Shown here piece by piece: positions 43,413 through 53,592 of a DNA stretch of 64,000 nucleotides. The first letter of the stretch is position 1. Each line of letters begins with the position of its first letter. The position numbers were made by a program, and so were the translations under genes. The notes below the pieces were generated by a model. It did no database searches and was not told the DNA's origin. It was given only the letters and a program-made list of their open reading frames with translations. Source of the stretch: Devosia sp. Leaf420 (GTDB lineage: Bacteria; Pseudomonadota; Alphaproteobacteria; Rhizobiales; Devosiaceae); NCBI RefSeq assembly GCF_001425445.1, contig NZ_LMQU01000010.1:193501-257500 (forward strand), written 5' to 3'.

Positions 43413-43443
43413 TTGACCTTCCCATTATGGGAAGCCTGATATT
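43413..43443 (+). promoter_or_regulatory. CueR/MerR-type promoter of the copper operon
   Basis: TTGACC (43413-43418) and GATATT (43438-43443) are separated by 19 bp instead of 17. The spacer contains the dyad CTTCCCAT-TATGGGAAG. Long spacing with a central palindrome of the form CTTCC...GGAAG is the mark of promoters activated by the MerR family, closest to CueR sites. No merR/cueR gene lies in the window. Confidence 0.75.
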
Positions 43444-43481
43444 TGTGGTCCAACTGCAATCGAAGTGGAAAGGACCGGGCC

Positions 43482-44273
43482 ATGTCGACGCTCGCTATTA
43501 ACACGGCATCTTCCAAGAAGGCCGTCATCTACCGGATGGTGATGCCGAGCCACACCTGTCCCTATGGTCTCAAGGTCAAGGACGTGCTCAAGCGCTCTGG
43601 CTATGAGGTCGAGGACCATCACCTGACGACGCGCGAGCAGACCGACGCCTTCAAGGCCGAACATGGCGTCAAGACCACGCCGCAGGTGTTCATTGACGGC
43701 GAGCGCATCGGCGGCCATGACGATACCCGCCGCTTCCTCGGCAAGAGCGTGGTCGACCCCAAGGCGACGACCTACCGGCCGGTTGCCGTGCTGTTCGCCA
43801 TGACGGCATTGACCGCCATGGCCGCCAGCTACGCTGTCTCCGGCAACCCCTTCACTTTGCGTGCCGCAGAATGGTTCGTCAGCTTTTCCATGGTCGTGTT
43901 GGCGCTGCTCAAGCTGCAGAACGTGGAAACCTTCGCCACGATGTTCCTCAATTACGATCTTCTGGCCAAGCGCTGGGTGCCCTATAGCTACATCTATCCC
44001 TATGCCGAGGGACTTGCGGGCATCCTGATGGTTGCCGGCGCCCTAACCTGGCTGTCGGTGCCTCTGGCCCTCTTCATCGGCACGATTGGCGCTGTGTCGG
44101 TCTTCAAGGCCGTGTATCTCGACAAGCGCGAGCTCAAATGCGCCTGCGTTGGCGGTTCGAGCAACGTTCCGCTGGGCTTTGTCTCGCTGACCGAGAACCT
44201 GATGATGATCGCCATGGCCGTGTGGATGGGTCTTTCCGCGCTTGGCTTCGTTACCTCCGGGCACGTCATGTGA
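43482..44273 (+). CDS. Glutaredoxin-MauE/DoxX fusion membrane protein
   Basis: 263 residues from the ATG at 43482, preceded by AAAGGA. Residues 14-87 are a glutaredoxin-like domain; its active site reads S-H-T-C-P-Y-G, a single-cysteine C-P-Y-G form, followed by K-T-T-P-Q-V-F-I-D-G. The C-terminal half has four helices of the MauE/DoxX type with C-A-C-V-G-G-S-S-N-V-P-L-G, the cysteine pair typical of MauE-like electron-transfer proteins. It would move reducing equivalents or handle thiols in copper stress. It is the first gene after the CueR-type promoter, with DUF305 following. Confidence 0.8.
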   Translation: MSTLAINTASSKKAVIYRMVMPSHTCPYGLKVKDVLKRSGYEVEDHHLTTREQTDAFKAEHGVKTTPQVFIDGERIGGHDDTRRFLGKSVVDPKATTYRPVAVLFAMTALTAMAASYAVSGNPFTLRAAEWFVSFSMVVLALLKLQNVETFATMFLNYDLLAKRWVPYSYIYPYAEGLAGILMVAGALTWLSVPLALFIGTIGAVSVFKAVYLDKRELKCACVGGSSNVPLGFVSLTENLMMIAMAVWMGLSALGFVTSGHVM

Positions 44274-44313
44274 GCGTGCCGCTTTCCAACCGCCGCGTAC
44301 ACAGGAGACTATT

Positions 44314-44751
44314 ATGAAGAACACAATTCTCGCCCTCGCCATTCTTGGCACTTCATCGGTGTCGGCAGTCGGGCAAGATGCCCATTCGGGGCACGACATG
44401 TCTGGGATGGGTGCCAATCTTCCGGAAATCTGCAGTGCCGGAGAGGACATGTCAGGCGATATGTCGATGGGCATAAACCACGAGATGGACCAGGCTCATA
44501 TGGACCTGATGGAAGGGATTGAAGAGACCAATAAGCAGATGATGGACGCCATGATGGTCGAAGATATTGATGTGGCCTTTGTCTGCGGCATGATCCCTCA
44601 CCACCAAGCCGCCATCAACATGGCCAGGGCCGAGCTTGAGCACGGCGACAATGATTGGGCGAAAGCAATGGCCCAAAAGATCATAGATGCACAAGAGGCT
44701 GAGATTGCTGAGATGATGACCTGGCTTGAGGGCGAAGGCGCAAACGAGTAA
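44314..44751 (+). CDS. DUF305 (CopM-like) periplasmic copper-binding protein
   Basis: 145 residues from the ATG at 44314 (AGGAG nearby); the frame to 44242 overlaps the upstream gene. A signal peptide of about 20 residues is followed by a Met/His-rich segment (H-S-G-H-D-M-S-G-M-G, D-M-S-G-D-M-S-M). The DUF305 core has D-V-A-F-V-C-G-M-I-P-H-H-Q-A-A-I-N-M-A and a helical end. DUF305 proteins such as CopM bind Cu(I) in the periplasm. The promoter and the upstream gene agree with copper tolerance. Confidence 0.82.
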   Translation: MKNTILALAILGTSSVSAVGQDAHSGHDMSGMGANLPEICSAGEDMSGDMSMGINHEMDQAHMDLMEGIEETNKQMMDAMMVEDIDVAFVCGMIPHHQAAINMARAELEHGDNDWAKAMAQKIIDAQEAEIAEMMTWLEGEGANE

Positions 44752-45020
44752 CGGGGTCGGCAGCTTCTCGCTATCTCTACAAAAAAGGGTGTCTGCTGCT
44801 AACTCGGAAGTTTTGGAAGCAGCCAGTCCGCTTCCCATTTGTGGACGCCCTGTAAGACGCAAGCGGTTTTTGAGGGTCGGTCCGTAGTCGGATGCTGCGA
44901 TCTGTCCGGCCTCTGATGCAGCACCAGAGGCTGCGGGCCCGTATGGGAGTTCGCGGACCGGATCCATATCATACACAGGGTGCTCAAGGTACAGTGGGAA
45001 GCCCTGGTTTTCGCCTTGGC

Positions 45021-45677
45021 CTACGCCGAAGCTGCGACCGGAGCTTTGTATTCCTCTTGCTTGATGAGCAATGCCCAGATGATACGCGCGGTCTTGTTGG
45101 CCAGTGCGACGGTGACCAGCATGCGCGGCTTGCGGGCCATCATCTGCTCCAACCACGAGGACGACTGCACTGCATCCGATGATGAGCAGGCGCCTCAGCG
45201 TTCGTTCGCCCATCTTCGTGATCGATCCGAGTTTCTGCTTGCTTCCGCTCGAGAGCTGACGCGGCGGCCTTTGGTGAACGTCTCGGCTGGTGGCGCGAGG
45301 GCGGCGCTCGCTGTGGCGGTGATCGGACCCACGCCTGGTATTGTCATCAGTCTCCTGGCGATCAGATCCTCACGGCGCTTCGGGCGATCTTCTTGTCCAG
45401 TTCGGCGATCTTGACGTTTAGCACCTCAAGCAGATCGAGCATCATGCGGAACATGGGCTTGGCCGCATCCGGAAGCGACGCGCCCATCTCGCCATCGAGC
45501 AGGTCACCGAGCACAGCTATGTGCGACGGCCCCTTGGCTGCCACCCAGCCATACTCGGTCAGGTGACCGCGGATCGCATTGCACCAGCAGGTCGCGGGTT
45601 CTAAGCACCAGCGCCGATGCCTATTGCCCTTCGTTCTTGATGGCCACAAGCCGCCTGTTGAGTCGCTGCGCGGCTAT
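45021..45677 (-). pseudogene. Decayed IS110-family transposase
   Basis: Read on the minus strand, pieces of one IS110 transposase follow in order but in different frames: L-V-A-I-K-N-E-G-Q, a stop, A-S-A-L-V-L-R-T-R-D-L-L-V; then N-A-I-R-G-H-L-T-E-Y-G-W ... P-S-H-I-A-V-L-G-D-L-L and L-D-K-K-I-A-R; then M-G-E-R-T-L-R-R-L-L-I-I-G and a C-terminus E-E-Y-K-A-P-V-A-A-S-A. There is an internal stop, a deletion before N-A-I-R-G and at least one frameshift, and the N-terminal DEDD catalytic half is gone. It is inactive. About 270 bp between DUF305 and its end show nothing coding. Confidence 0.75.
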
Positions 45678-45740
45678 GCCGTTGCGGCCCATGATGGCGA
45701 CGATTTCACCAGGGACGACGTCGAGCGAACCCCGGGTGAA
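45678..45740 (-). pseudogene. ABC-transporter ATPase scrap fused to the IS110 relic
   Basis: Immediately before the IS110 fragment, and in the same frame, the minus strand encodes G-S-L-D-V-V-P-G-E-I-V-A-I-M-G-R-N-G. This is the start of the Walker A region of LivF/UrtE-type ABC ATPases, cut off just before the G-K-T-T. It records either an insertion into or a rearrangement with such a gene. Confidence 0.6.
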
Positions 45741-45999
45741 TGACTTTGTTCTGGCCGTGGGACATGCGCAGGTGCCACTGCGACTCGACCGATGGGATAG
45801 GCACGCAAGGGTCACCTACGAGGACTGTACGGAAACAACCATCGAGCACGAAGTCAGCTTCCGACTGTCACCTTCCTATATGCCGATATTGGACTTCATG
45901 ACCCTCCACTTGTCGAAGTACCGATCATTCTCGGTTGACATGTTTGTAGAGCTTCGAAAGGGAGGCTTCGGGACAGTCAAATCAACGGCGCCCGACTGA
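45736..45999 (+). CDS. Small hypothetical frame, doubtful
   Basis: From a GTG at 45736, 87 residues with an even, protein-like composition (T-Y-E-D-C-T-E-T-T-I-E-H-E-V-S-F-R-L). It overlaps the ABC scrap on the other strand by a few bases. No domain recognised. The 280 bp that follow, up to the second receptor gene, contain only its promoter region. Confidence 0.25.
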   Translation: MNDFVLAVGHAQVPLRLDRWDRHARVTYEDCTETTIEHEVSFRLSPSYMPILDFMTLHLSKYRSFSVDMFVELRKGGFGTVKSTAPD

Positions 46000-46281
46000 G
46001 AAGCCGGCGCCGCACAGCATATCGTGGATTTGATGCGCAAAAATCTCTCGGACGATCTCGTCTTGGGTCTGTGAGGCTGGATACTAGGTTGGCCAAAGGT
46101 ACGGCTTTCCGCCGTTCAGAGCTTCAGAGCCAACGGAAGTCCCTATGGGCTGCAGGTGGATTGACCGCTTTCCTGAAGTCCGCTGAGTGCACCACTGCTG
46201 CTGAAAAGCTCGAAAACGAATTGTTAAGCGCAAACTGATTTAATTTCACAGGTAAATAAACTCGTTGCCTGGGGAACTGCT

Positions 46282-48342
46282 GTGCGGACGCTGTCAGCCG
46301 GACTGAAAAGCATCAGGATGACCACGGCCATTTCCGGCCTTGTCCTCGTGTCGATCGTTGCTTCAATCGCTATCGTCTCGGGGACGATCTACCTGAACCT
46401 CCGATCAGAGGCTCTGGCAAAGAACGGCCAACAGCTGCTGACCGATTTGAAGGTCGCCGCGACGATCCTCGAGAAGCGTATCTCAGGCTCCAAGCTCGAA
46501 TGGTCCGAGGACGGCACCATGGGATCATTCCAGACCCGTTCCATTCCGCCTTTCTACGACACCAGCGTCATAGACTCGGTAACTCGGGTAATTGGCGAAG
46601 CAGCAACCGTCTATGCTATCGATGCGCGCACTAATGCCCTCGCGCCTCTGACCACGAGCATGGTGGATCCGACCGACGGCGGCCTCGCGGCCTTGGCCAT
46701 TCCACCAGAAGCACCCATCTACTCATCGATCCTGGCAGGCGAGACATTCATCGGCGAGATAGCGTTGGCTGGCCAGAGCTATTACGGTGCGCTCGAACCC
46801 ATCCACACCTTCGAAGGGGAAGTGATGGGCGCAATCTTCGTCGGCACCCCCAAGGCGGAAGTCGAAGCAGCGGCGAACTCGGTAGTTGGCCTGATCGGAA
46901 TGGTGGGCGGCGCCGTGACGGCGATCATGGCAGTGATCGGTATTTTCGCTTCTCGATCGATCACCCGACCCGTTCCCAAACTTGAGTCGACGATGGACGT
47001 CATTGCGCGTGGCAATTTCGACGTAGAAGTGCCTTTCACGGACCAACGGAACGAGGTTGGTGGGATGGCAAGGGCGGTGGAAGTGTTTCGTGCGAACGGT
47101 CTGCGCGTGAGCCAGATGACCGAAGCGGAGGCCGCCAGGATCATCGCGGACGCTGAGAACCGCAGAAACATGATGGACCAGCTCCAACAGGCTTTCGGGC
47201 GCGTCGTCGATGCAGCGATCGCAGGCGACTTCAGCCGCCATGTGGACGTGGAATTTCCTGACGATGAGCTCAATTCGCTCGCCGCAAGTGTCAACAACCT
47301 CGTATCTACATTCCGTAGCGGAGTAGCAGATATTAGCGTCGTTCTGTCGGCACTTGCGGAGGCCGATCTCACACAGCGAATGACCGGAGAGCACGAAGGC
47401 GCATTCGCTCAGCTGCAAAACGACGTCAACGCCGTGGCCGATAAGCTTGCTGACGTCATCGGTCGGCTGCGCCGGACTTCGGGGTCGCTCAAAACTGCTA
47501 CTGGCGAAATCCTGTCTGGGGCGAACGACCTATCTGAGCGCACCACTCGTCAGGCTGCGACAATCGAGCAGACATCGGCGGCCATGGAGCAACTGGCAGC
47601 AACAGTGGTGAAAAATGCCCAACGCGCGCATCAGGCTAGCGACAACGCCAATCAAGTGACCCGTGCAGCCGAGCAGAGCGGCGAGGTCATGGATGCGACG
47701 ATGCTCGCGATGGATCGCATCACTCAATCCTCAGCCAAAATCTCAAACATCATCGGTATGATCGACGACATTGCCTTCCAGACAAATCTCTTGGCGTTGA
47801 ACGCTTCGGTCGAGGCGGCTCGTGCTGGAGATGCAGGCAAAGGTTTTGCGGTCGTGGCGGTGGAAGTTCGTCGACTGGCCCAATCGGCGGCGCAGGCATC
47901 GAGCGAAGTGAAATCGTTGATCGAACAATCCACGGCCGAGGTCAATTCAGGCTCGGGTCTCGTGAGCCAGGCCGCAGGCAAGCTTCGTGCAGTGCTCGAC
48001 GCGGCACGCGGCAACGGCGTACTGCTCGACGGCATTGCCAACGACAGCCGCGAGCAAGCATATGCCATCGAAGAAGTCACGGCGGGCGTCCGGACAATGG
48101 ACGAGATGACCCAGCACAATGCCGCCTTGGTCGAGGAAACGAACGCAGCCATCGAGCAGACCGAGGCGCAGGCGACGGAGCTCGACCGAGTAGTGGAAAT
48201 CTTCCGCCTGATGCCTGGCGCAGACACCTCAAGTAAAGCGACAAGCATTTCGCCAAAGCGAGAGGAGCCTAAGGCGCGGCCACCCAAGCCGCCACGGTCG
48301 CAGGGCAATCTCGCAATATCCGATGATTGGAACGAGTTTTGA
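46282..48342 (+). CDS. Methyl-accepting chemotaxis protein with Cache-type sensor
   Basis: 686 residues from a GTG at 46282. Helix 1 (about 16-36), a periplasmic Cache-like sensor (about 40-195, with S-Y-Y-G-A-L-E-P-I and G-A-I-F-V-G-T, typical of single Cache domains), helix 2 (about 207-228), HAMP, a second HAMP-like unit, and the signalling domain whose tip lies near residues 490-530. The end S-D-D-W-N-E-F is an x-W-x-x-F tether. The cytoplasmic half is closely similar to the receptor at 16.6 kb while the sensor is unrelated, so the two probably share the same kinase array. TTAATTTCAC lies 33 bp upstream and recurs before the third receptor gene. Confidence 0.88.
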   Translation: MRTLSAGLKSIRMTTAISGLVLVSIVASIAIVSGTIYLNLRSEALAKNGQQLLTDLKVAATILEKRISGSKLEWSEDGTMGSFQTRSIPPFYDTSVIDSVTRVIGEAATVYAIDARTNALAPLTTSMVDPTDGGLAALAIPPEAPIYSSILAGETFIGEIALAGQSYYGALEPIHTFEGEVMGAIFVGTPKAEVEAAANSVVGLIGMVGGAVTAIMAVIGIFASRSITRPVPKLESTMDVIARGNFDVEVPFTDQRNEVGGMARAVEVFRANGLRVSQMTEAEAARIIADAENRRNMMDQLQQAFGRVVDAAIAGDFSRHVDVEFPDDELNSLAASVNNLVSTFRSGVADISVVLSALAEADLTQRMTGEHEGAFAQLQNDVNAVADKLADVIGRLRRTSGSLKTATGEILSGANDLSERTTRQAATIEQTSAAMEQLAATVVKNAQRAHQASDNANQVTRAAEQSGEVMDATMLAMDRITQSSAKISNIIGMIDDIAFQTNLLALNASVEAARAGDAGKGFAVVAVEVRRLAQSAAQASSEVKSLIEQSTAEVNSGSGLVSQAAGKLRAVLDAARGNGVLLDGIANDSREQAYAIEEVTAGVRTMDEMTQHNAALVEETNAAIEQTEAQATELDRVVEIFRLMPGADTSSKATSISPKREEPKARPPKPPRSQGNLAISDDWNEF

Positions 48343-48393
48343 GTCAGGGAGGACGCTCTGCTGTGCATTATGATCGCCCAGCAAAGCGTGGGC

Positions 48394-49506
48394 TCAGGCC
48401 ACCAGGCCTTCCATCATGCGATCGAGACAGGTGGAAGCCAGGCCGGACAGGCGTTGTCGCGGTGCGCGCTGCACGTGAATTCGTCCGAAGCGCGCCCAGA
48501 GCGTGCTCTGCCTGATCGCCTCGCTGAGCTTCTCGACGGCCTCCAGCGGCAGATCGTCAAAGTATCCCGTCAACACCACGTTGTTGAGACCTAAGGTGTT
48601 GAGGGCGCCGCCGATCACATGCCCCGTCGCCTCTAAACGCTCTGCGAACCAAGGCGGAACGCCGTCCTGTTCAATAGAGGCGCCAAAGTCCTTGAGGTCC
48701 TTGATCTTGGCGATATTGAGCAGGTGCGGTCTTCCCATGATCGTTTCAAGGCAGCCTCGACCACCGCAGTTGCAGGGCTGGGAATGCCCTTCCACTGGGG
48801 TGTGGCCGATCTCACCGCCAAGAGGCAAAGCGCCCCTGTAGAGTTGTCCGTTGATCACGGCAGTCGCGCCTAGACCCGTGCCAAAGTCCACGAGCAGGAA
48901 GGAAGATGGCGTTGTAGAGTTGGCGATAAAGCCGCGCGCCAAAGCGCGAACTTCCTGAACCAAGCGCACCTGTGTCTTCACGACAGCATTGATGTTTGCT
49001 TCGAAGTCGAAGCCGACTACCCAATGAAGGTTGGGTGATAGCAAAGCTCGGCCATCGCGCTCGTCGATGATACCAGGCACGCTGAGAATGATCGCATCCG
49101 GTTTCGACCGAAGCTTGAGGGCGAAATAGGCCTCAGAAAACCATTCCTTCCATTCCTTGGCGCTGGTCGGAGTCGGATGCTCAGAGTGCCATTCGGTCAC
49201 GCTCCTGAAGTCTGCAGGAGCCGCAGCGACCCTCGTGAACCTCGGCCCGACCTCGATCAGGACGAAACGTGGCGTGGTGCTGTCCAACCGAACGTTCTTG
49301 AGCGGTCGACCGATCGCGCCCGGATTTGGCGGTTCCTCGAGCTCGACCAAGGATTCCTTGAGCAGATCGTCGATGACCCTGCCGACCGTAGCTGGGCTCA
49401 TCCCGCAATCGTCACCCAGCTGGGCACGGGTCGCTGTTCCCCTGCGAAACAGGGATCGCAGTACCGACGCTTTGTTCTGGTCCCTGACACTGGAAGTGGT
49501 AGCCAC
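48394..49506 (-). CDS. ROK-family repressor, probable regulator of the arabinose operon
   Basis: 370 residues from a GTG at 49506. An N-terminal winged helix (T-R-A-Q-L-G-D-D-C-G-M-S-P-A-T-V-G-R-V-I) is followed by the ROK sugar-binding fold: L-V-D-F-G-T-G-L-G-A-T-A-V, G-G-E-I-G-H-T-P-V and the zinc site C-N-C-G-G-R-G-C-L-E. It is divergent from araB with 90 bp between them, containing two overlapping palindromes. By position it represses araBAD and itself until arabinose or a derivative binds. It is not related to the AraC or AraR regulators. Confidence 0.85.
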   Translation of the reverse strand: MATTSSVRDQNKASVLRSLFRRGTATRAQLGDDCGMSPATVGRVIDDLLKESLVELEEPPNPGAIGRPLKNVRLDSTTPRFVLIEVGPRFTRVAAAPADFRSVTEWHSEHPTPTSAKEWKEWFSEAYFALKLRSKPDAIILSVPGIIDERDGRALLSPNLHWVVGFDFEANINAVVKTQVRLVQEVRALARGFIANSTTPSSFLLVDFGTGLGATAVINGQLYRGALPLGGEIGHTPVEGHSQPCNCGGRGCLETIMGRPHLLNIAKIKDLKDFGASIEQDGVPPWFAERLEATGHVIGGALNTLGLNNVVLTGYFDDLPLEAVEKLSEAIRQSTLWARFGRIHVQRAPRQRLSGLASTCLDRMMEGLVA

Positions 49507-49533
49507 ACATAGGCCTTTCGTCGCAACCGAAGG

Positions 49534-49580
49534 ATTTCAGTTGCACATAACAGCAAAAATAGTATTTTTCAGACTGAAAT
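49534..49580. promoter_or_regulatory. Palindromes in the ROK-araB intergenic region
   Basis: A 15-bp palindrome, AAAAATA-G-TATTTTT (49555-49569), lies inside wider arms ATTTCAGT (49534-49541) and ACTGAAAT (49573-49580), which are exact reverse complements. AT-rich dyads of this kind are usual ROK operators. A strong site GGGAGGGG precedes araB. Confidence 0.6.
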
Positions 49581-49596
49581 TAATAGGGAGGGGACG

Positions 49597-51285
49597 ATGG
49601 CTTCATTCACCATTGGTCTCGACTTTGGCACGAATTCCGTTCGGGCTGTGGTCGTCGACACATCCGACGGAAATGAACTGGGCACCTCGGTGTTCAACTA
49701 TCCATCTGGCGACCAGGGCGTCTTCTACGACGCCGGCGACGACAATGTCGCTCGCCAGCATCCAGCCGACTACCTCAAAGGCATCCAGCATACCGTAAGA
49801 GCGGCTCTCGACGACGCTGGACGTTTCGCTAATTTCAGTTCGGCAGACGTCGTGGGCATCGGCATCGACACGACGGGCAGCAGTCCTCTTCCCATCGACG
49901 GCCACGGAACCGCCCTGGCTCTGTTGCCGGAATTCGAGAGCAACCTCGACGCCATGGTCTGGTTGTGGAAGGACCACACATCTTTCCAAGAAGCCGAGGA
50001 GATCACCCGATCGGCGGCCGAGACGCACCCCGAATACTTGAACAAGTGTGGCGGCAGGTACTCCTCGGAATGGTTTTGGGCAAAGCTCATGAAGCTCGCT
50101 CGCAGCAACCCCGAAGTTGCTGCCAGAACCTACTCTTGGGTCGAAATCGCGGACTGGATACCTGCTGTCCTCTGTGGAACGACGTCACCAACCCGACTCC
50201 GTCGCGGGATATGTGCCGCGGGGCACAAGGCGATGTACCACAAGTTGTGGGGAGGCTACCCCGACGAGCGTTGGCTCGCCTCGCTCCATCCCGAACTGGA
50301 GCGCATTGCCGACAGCTTCTCAACTGAAGTCTACGATGTTTCGCATCCAGCAGGCCAACTCTCGAAGGAATGGGCCGAACTGCTCGGCCTTACCCCGGGA
50401 ATTGCTGTTGCGATCGGAGCGTTCGATGCGCACCTGGGAGCGATTGGTGCCGGCATTCGCGAGCACACGCTCGTAAAAGTCATCGGCACCAGCACTTGCG
50501 ATATCATGGTGGCCGGAGCGCAGGACGAGGAACTGGATGTTCCAGGGCTCTGCGGCATCGTTCCGAGTTCGGTGCTGCCAGGCTATCTCGGTCTCGAAGC
50601 TGGACAGAGCGCAGTCGGCGACATCTATAACTGGTTCGTCAATCAGATCGGGCCTGGCGAGGCCGGTGCGCGTGGTCACACGGCTCTCACCGACGAAGCA
50701 TCTCAACTGCTGCCCGGCGAGAGCGGCCTACTCACTCTCGATTGGCACAATGGCAATCGTACGGTGCTAGTGGATCAGCGTCTCACCGGCCTGACAGTCG
50801 GCATGTCCCTCCACACCACGCAGGCCGACCTCTACCGCTCCTTGCTCGAAGCCTCGGCATTCGGTGCGCGCGTGATTGTTGAACGGCTCGAAGCATTTGG
50901 CGTGCCCGTTCGCTCGGTGATCAATTGCGGCGGTATCTCGGCTCGAAATCCGCTCGCCATGCAGATCTATGCGGACGTTCTCAACCGCCCCGTGACCGTG
51001 TCTGCCGGCCTGCAAACATGTGCACTGGGCTCAGCGATCGCCGCGGCGGTCGTGGCCGGTGTCCATCCCGACTTTAAGACGGCAGTCGCGGCGATGGCGG
51101 ACAAGGGTGGGGCTACTTTCCAGCCGTCAACGCATGTCCAGGTCTACGAAAGGCTCTTTGGTCTGTACCGCCAGCTGCATGACGGCTTCGGCATCGCCGG
51201 AGCAAAAGACCTCTCTGCCGTCATGAAGGAACTGCTCACCTTGCGGGATGACGTCATGCGCTCTCGCCTCTCCACTGCTGCTTGA
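49597..51285 (+). CDS. araB: Ribulokinase
   Basis: 562 residues, FGGY kinase family. N-terminal [10 protein letters not shown] is the phosphate-binding loop, D-T-T-G-S-S-P-L-P follows, and the second ATPase half has [19 protein letters not shown] and [11 protein letters not shown]. It phosphorylates L-ribulose to L-ribulose 5-phosphate. First gene of the araBAD operon, with araA starting 11 bp later. Length and motifs are those of bacterial AraB. Confidence 0.93.
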   Translation: MASFTIGLDFGTNSVRAVVVDTSDGNELGTSVFNYPSGDQGVFYDAGDDNVARQHPADYLKGIQHTVRAALDDAGRFANFSSADVVGIGIDTTGSSPLPIDGHGTALALLPEFESNLDAMVWLWKDHTSFQEAEEITRSAAETHPEYLNKCGGRYSSEWFWAKLMKLARSNPEVAARTYSWVEIADWIPAVLCGTTSPTRLRRGICAAGHKAMYHKLWGGYPDERWLASLHPELERIADSFSTEVYDVSHPAGQLSKEWAELLGLTPGIAVAIGAFDAHLGAIGAGIREHTLVKVIGTSTCDIMVAGAQDEELDVPGLCGIVPSSVLPGYLGLEAGQSAVGDIYNWFVNQIGPGEAGARGHTALTDEASQLLPGESGLLTLDWHNGNRTVLVDQRLTGLTVGMSLHTTQADLYRSLLEASAFGARVIVERLEAFGVPVRSVINCGGISARNPLAMQIYADVLNRPVTVSAGLQTCALGSAIAAAVVAGVHPDFKTAVAAMADKGGATFQPSTHVQVYERLFGLYRQLHDGFGIAGAKDLSAVMKELLTLRDDVMRSRLSTAA

Positions 51286-51296
51286 AGGAACGAAGA

Positions 51297-52811
51297 ATGT
51301 CCAACGACAACACTCCGGAAATCTGGTTCCTGACGGGCAGTCAGCACCTTTATGGTGCCGAGACGCTGCGTCAGGTCGATGCCAACTCGGCCCAGGTAGT
51401 CTCGGCTCTCAACGATAGCGGCGTCGTTCCAGTGCGGATCGTCTTCCGCCCGGTCCTGACCGGTCCCGATGAGATCGCGGATGCGTGCCGCGAGGCCTCC
51501 GCCTCCAAGAACGTCATTGGCGTCATCCTGTGGATGCACACATTCTCTCCGGCGAAGATGTGGATCCGTGGCTTGCAGTTGCTGCAGAAGCCGTTCCTGC
51601 ACCTCCACACGCAGTTCAATGACGTTCTTCCCTGGTCAGAGATCGACATGGACTTCATGAACCTCAACCAGGCCGCACATGGCGACCGGGAGGCCGGGCA
51701 CATCCACACGCGCATGCGCTTGAATCGCCGCATTGTGGTGGGCCATTGGGCGCAGGAGCGAGTGCAGAACGAGATCGCAGGCTGGGCTCGTTCGGCTCTT
51801 GGCCGCCACGACCTGCAAGGCGCTCGTTTCGTTCGTTTTGGTGACAACATGCGCTTCGTTGCGGTTACCGACGGCGATAAGGTGGCAGCAGAGTCCAAAT
51901 TTGGCTTCTCCGTGAACACCCACGGCATCGGCGACCTCGTCGCAGCTATTGCCGAGATCGGCGATCAGGAGGTCGATGGGTTGGTCGAGGAATACGGCGA
52001 CCTCTATGACATCGCCGAAGGCTTAGGCCGTTGGGGTGACCGACACCAATCGTTGCGCGACGGTGCACGTATCGAGCTTGGGTTGAGGGCCTTCCTGACG
52101 TCTGGCAACTTCAAGGGTTTCACCACAACCTTCGAAGACCTGCATGGCATGCGTCAACTGCCGGGACTCGCAGTGCAGCGCCTGATGGCCGACGGCTACG
52201 GCTTTGCCGGCGAGGGCGATTGGAAGACCGCTGCCATGCTTCGCGCCATGAAGACCATGGCCGCCGGTCTACCGGGTGGCACGGCTTTCATGGAAGATTA
52301 TACGTACCATCTGGATGCCAATGATCCGCTGGTTCTCGGGTCGCATATGTTGGAAGTCGACCCCAGCATCTCTGCAGAACGGCCACGTCTTGAATGCCAC
52401 CCATTGGGCATCGGCGGGAAGTCCGACCCAGTTCGGTTGGTCTTCAATGCCTCCGCTGGCCCGGCCATCAACGTTTCTCTCGTCGATCTCGGTAATCGGT
52501 TCCGTCTCATTCTCAACGAGGTCGACGTCATCGATGTGCCGCATGCGCTTCCCAAGCTCCCAGTGGCCCGCGCCGTGTGGCGCGCGAAACCCGATTTCGT
52601 GACTTCGGCAACCGCTTGGCTCCTTGCCGGTGGTGCCCACCATACGGTGCTGAGCTACGCACTCGGCACGCAGCAGATCATCGATTTTGCGGAGATGGTG
52701 GGCGTCGAGTTGGTCGTCATCGACGACGAGACTCGTGTTGAGCCATTCAAGGCGAACCTTCGTGCCGGCGAGGTGTACTATCACATCGCACCTGGCCTCG
52801 CCTCGATCTAG
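51297..52811 (+). CDS. araA: L-arabinose isomerase
   Basis: 504 residues from the ATG at 51297; A-A-G-G-A-A-C-G-A-A-G lies just upstream, which makes it a better start than the TTG at 51282. Opening [11 protein letters not shown] is diagnostic. The four metal ligands and catalytic residues are visible: Glu in F-A-G-E-G-D-W-K, Glu in F-M-E-D-Y-T-Y-H, His in L-G-S-H-M-L-E and His in G-G-A-H-H-T-V. It converts L-arabinose to L-ribulose, with Mn2+ as usual cofactor. Confidence 0.95.
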   Translation: MSNDNTPEIWFLTGSQHLYGAETLRQVDANSAQVVSALNDSGVVPVRIVFRPVLTGPDEIADACREASASKNVIGVILWMHTFSPAKMWIRGLQLLQKPFLHLHTQFNDVLPWSEIDMDFMNLNQAAHGDREAGHIHTRMRLNRRIVVGHWAQERVQNEIAGWARSALGRHDLQGARFVRFGDNMRFVAVTDGDKVAAESKFGFSVNTHGIGDLVAAIAEIGDQEVDGLVEEYGDLYDIAEGLGRWGDRHQSLRDGARIELGLRAFLTSGNFKGFTTTFEDLHGMRQLPGLAVQRLMADGYGFAGEGDWKTAAMLRAMKTMAAGLPGGTAFMEDYTYHLDANDPLVLGSHMLEVDPSISAERPRLECHPLGIGGKSDPVRLVFNASAGPAINVSLVDLGNRFRLILNEVDVIDVPHALPKLPVARAVWRAKPDFVTSATAWLLAGGAHHTVLSYALGTQQIIDFAEMVGVELVVIDDETRVEPFKANLRAGEVYYHIAPGLASI

Positions 52812-52820
52812 GGGGCAGCC

Positions 52821-53522
52821 ATGTACGAAGATCTGCGCGAAGCAGTCTATCAAGCCAATCTTCAGCTGGTCGAAGCCAAGCTCGTCGTATTAACCTGGGG
52901 CAACGCGAGTGGCGTCGACCGTCAGGCCGGCGTCATGGCAATCAAGCCGAGCGGCATGGATTATCGCACCATGACCGCCGACGACATTCCGGTGCTCTCC
53001 CTGGAGACCGGGGAGGTGATTTACGGCAACCGACGGCCTTCCTCGGACACGCCAACCCATCGCGTACTTTACAACGCGATGCCCAGTATCGGCGGCGTGG
53101 TCCATACTCACTCGCCTTACGGCACGAGCTTCGCCCAGGCCCGTCATGCCATTCCCTGCTATGGCACCACCCATGCCGACAATTTCCACGGTCCAATCCC
53201 GTTTACTCGGGATCTGACCGAGGAAGAGATTGGATCAGAATACGAGCTGAACACGGGTAAGGTCATCGTCGAGACGTTTGACGAGATGTGGATCGACCCG
53301 CTCCATGTTCCCGGCGTCCTCGTAGGAGGGCACGCGCCATTCACCTGGGGCAAGGACACTGCCTCGGCCGTCGAGAACGCGATCGTGCTCGAATTCAGCG
53401 CCATGATGGCCTGCCAGTCGCTGTCCATCAATCCCCAGACGAGGCCCATTCCGCAGAGTCTCTTGGACAAGCATTTCTTCCGGAAGCACGGTCCCAGCGC
53501 CTACTACGGCCAGCGGAAGTAG
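52821..53522 (+). CDS. araD: L-ribulose-5-phosphate 4-epimerase
   Basis: 233 residues of the class II aldolase/epimerase fold. T-W-G-N-A-S-G-V-D binds phosphate, and the zinc histidines are in V-H-T-H-S-P-Y-G and G-G-H-A-P-F-T-W-G. It gives D-xylulose 5-phosphate for the pentose-phosphate pathway and completes the isomerase route. It starts 9 bp after araA. Confidence 0.93.
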   Translation: MYEDLREAVYQANLQLVEAKLVVLTWGNASGVDRQAGVMAIKPSGMDYRTMTADDIPVLSLETGEVIYGNRRPSSDTPTHRVLYNAMPSIGGVVHTHSPYGTSFAQARHAIPCYGTTHADNFHGPIPFTRDLTEEEIGSEYELNTGKVIVETFDEMWIDPLHVPGVLVGGHAPFTWGKDTASAVENAIVLEFSAMMACQSLSINPQTRPIPQSLLDKHFFRKHGPSAYYGQRK

Positions 53523-53592
53523 TGCACGCCACTCCACAATAGGCAAACGGCACCGAGGGGTTTGGTGTCGACAGCAACGGAAAGCACCAGCC

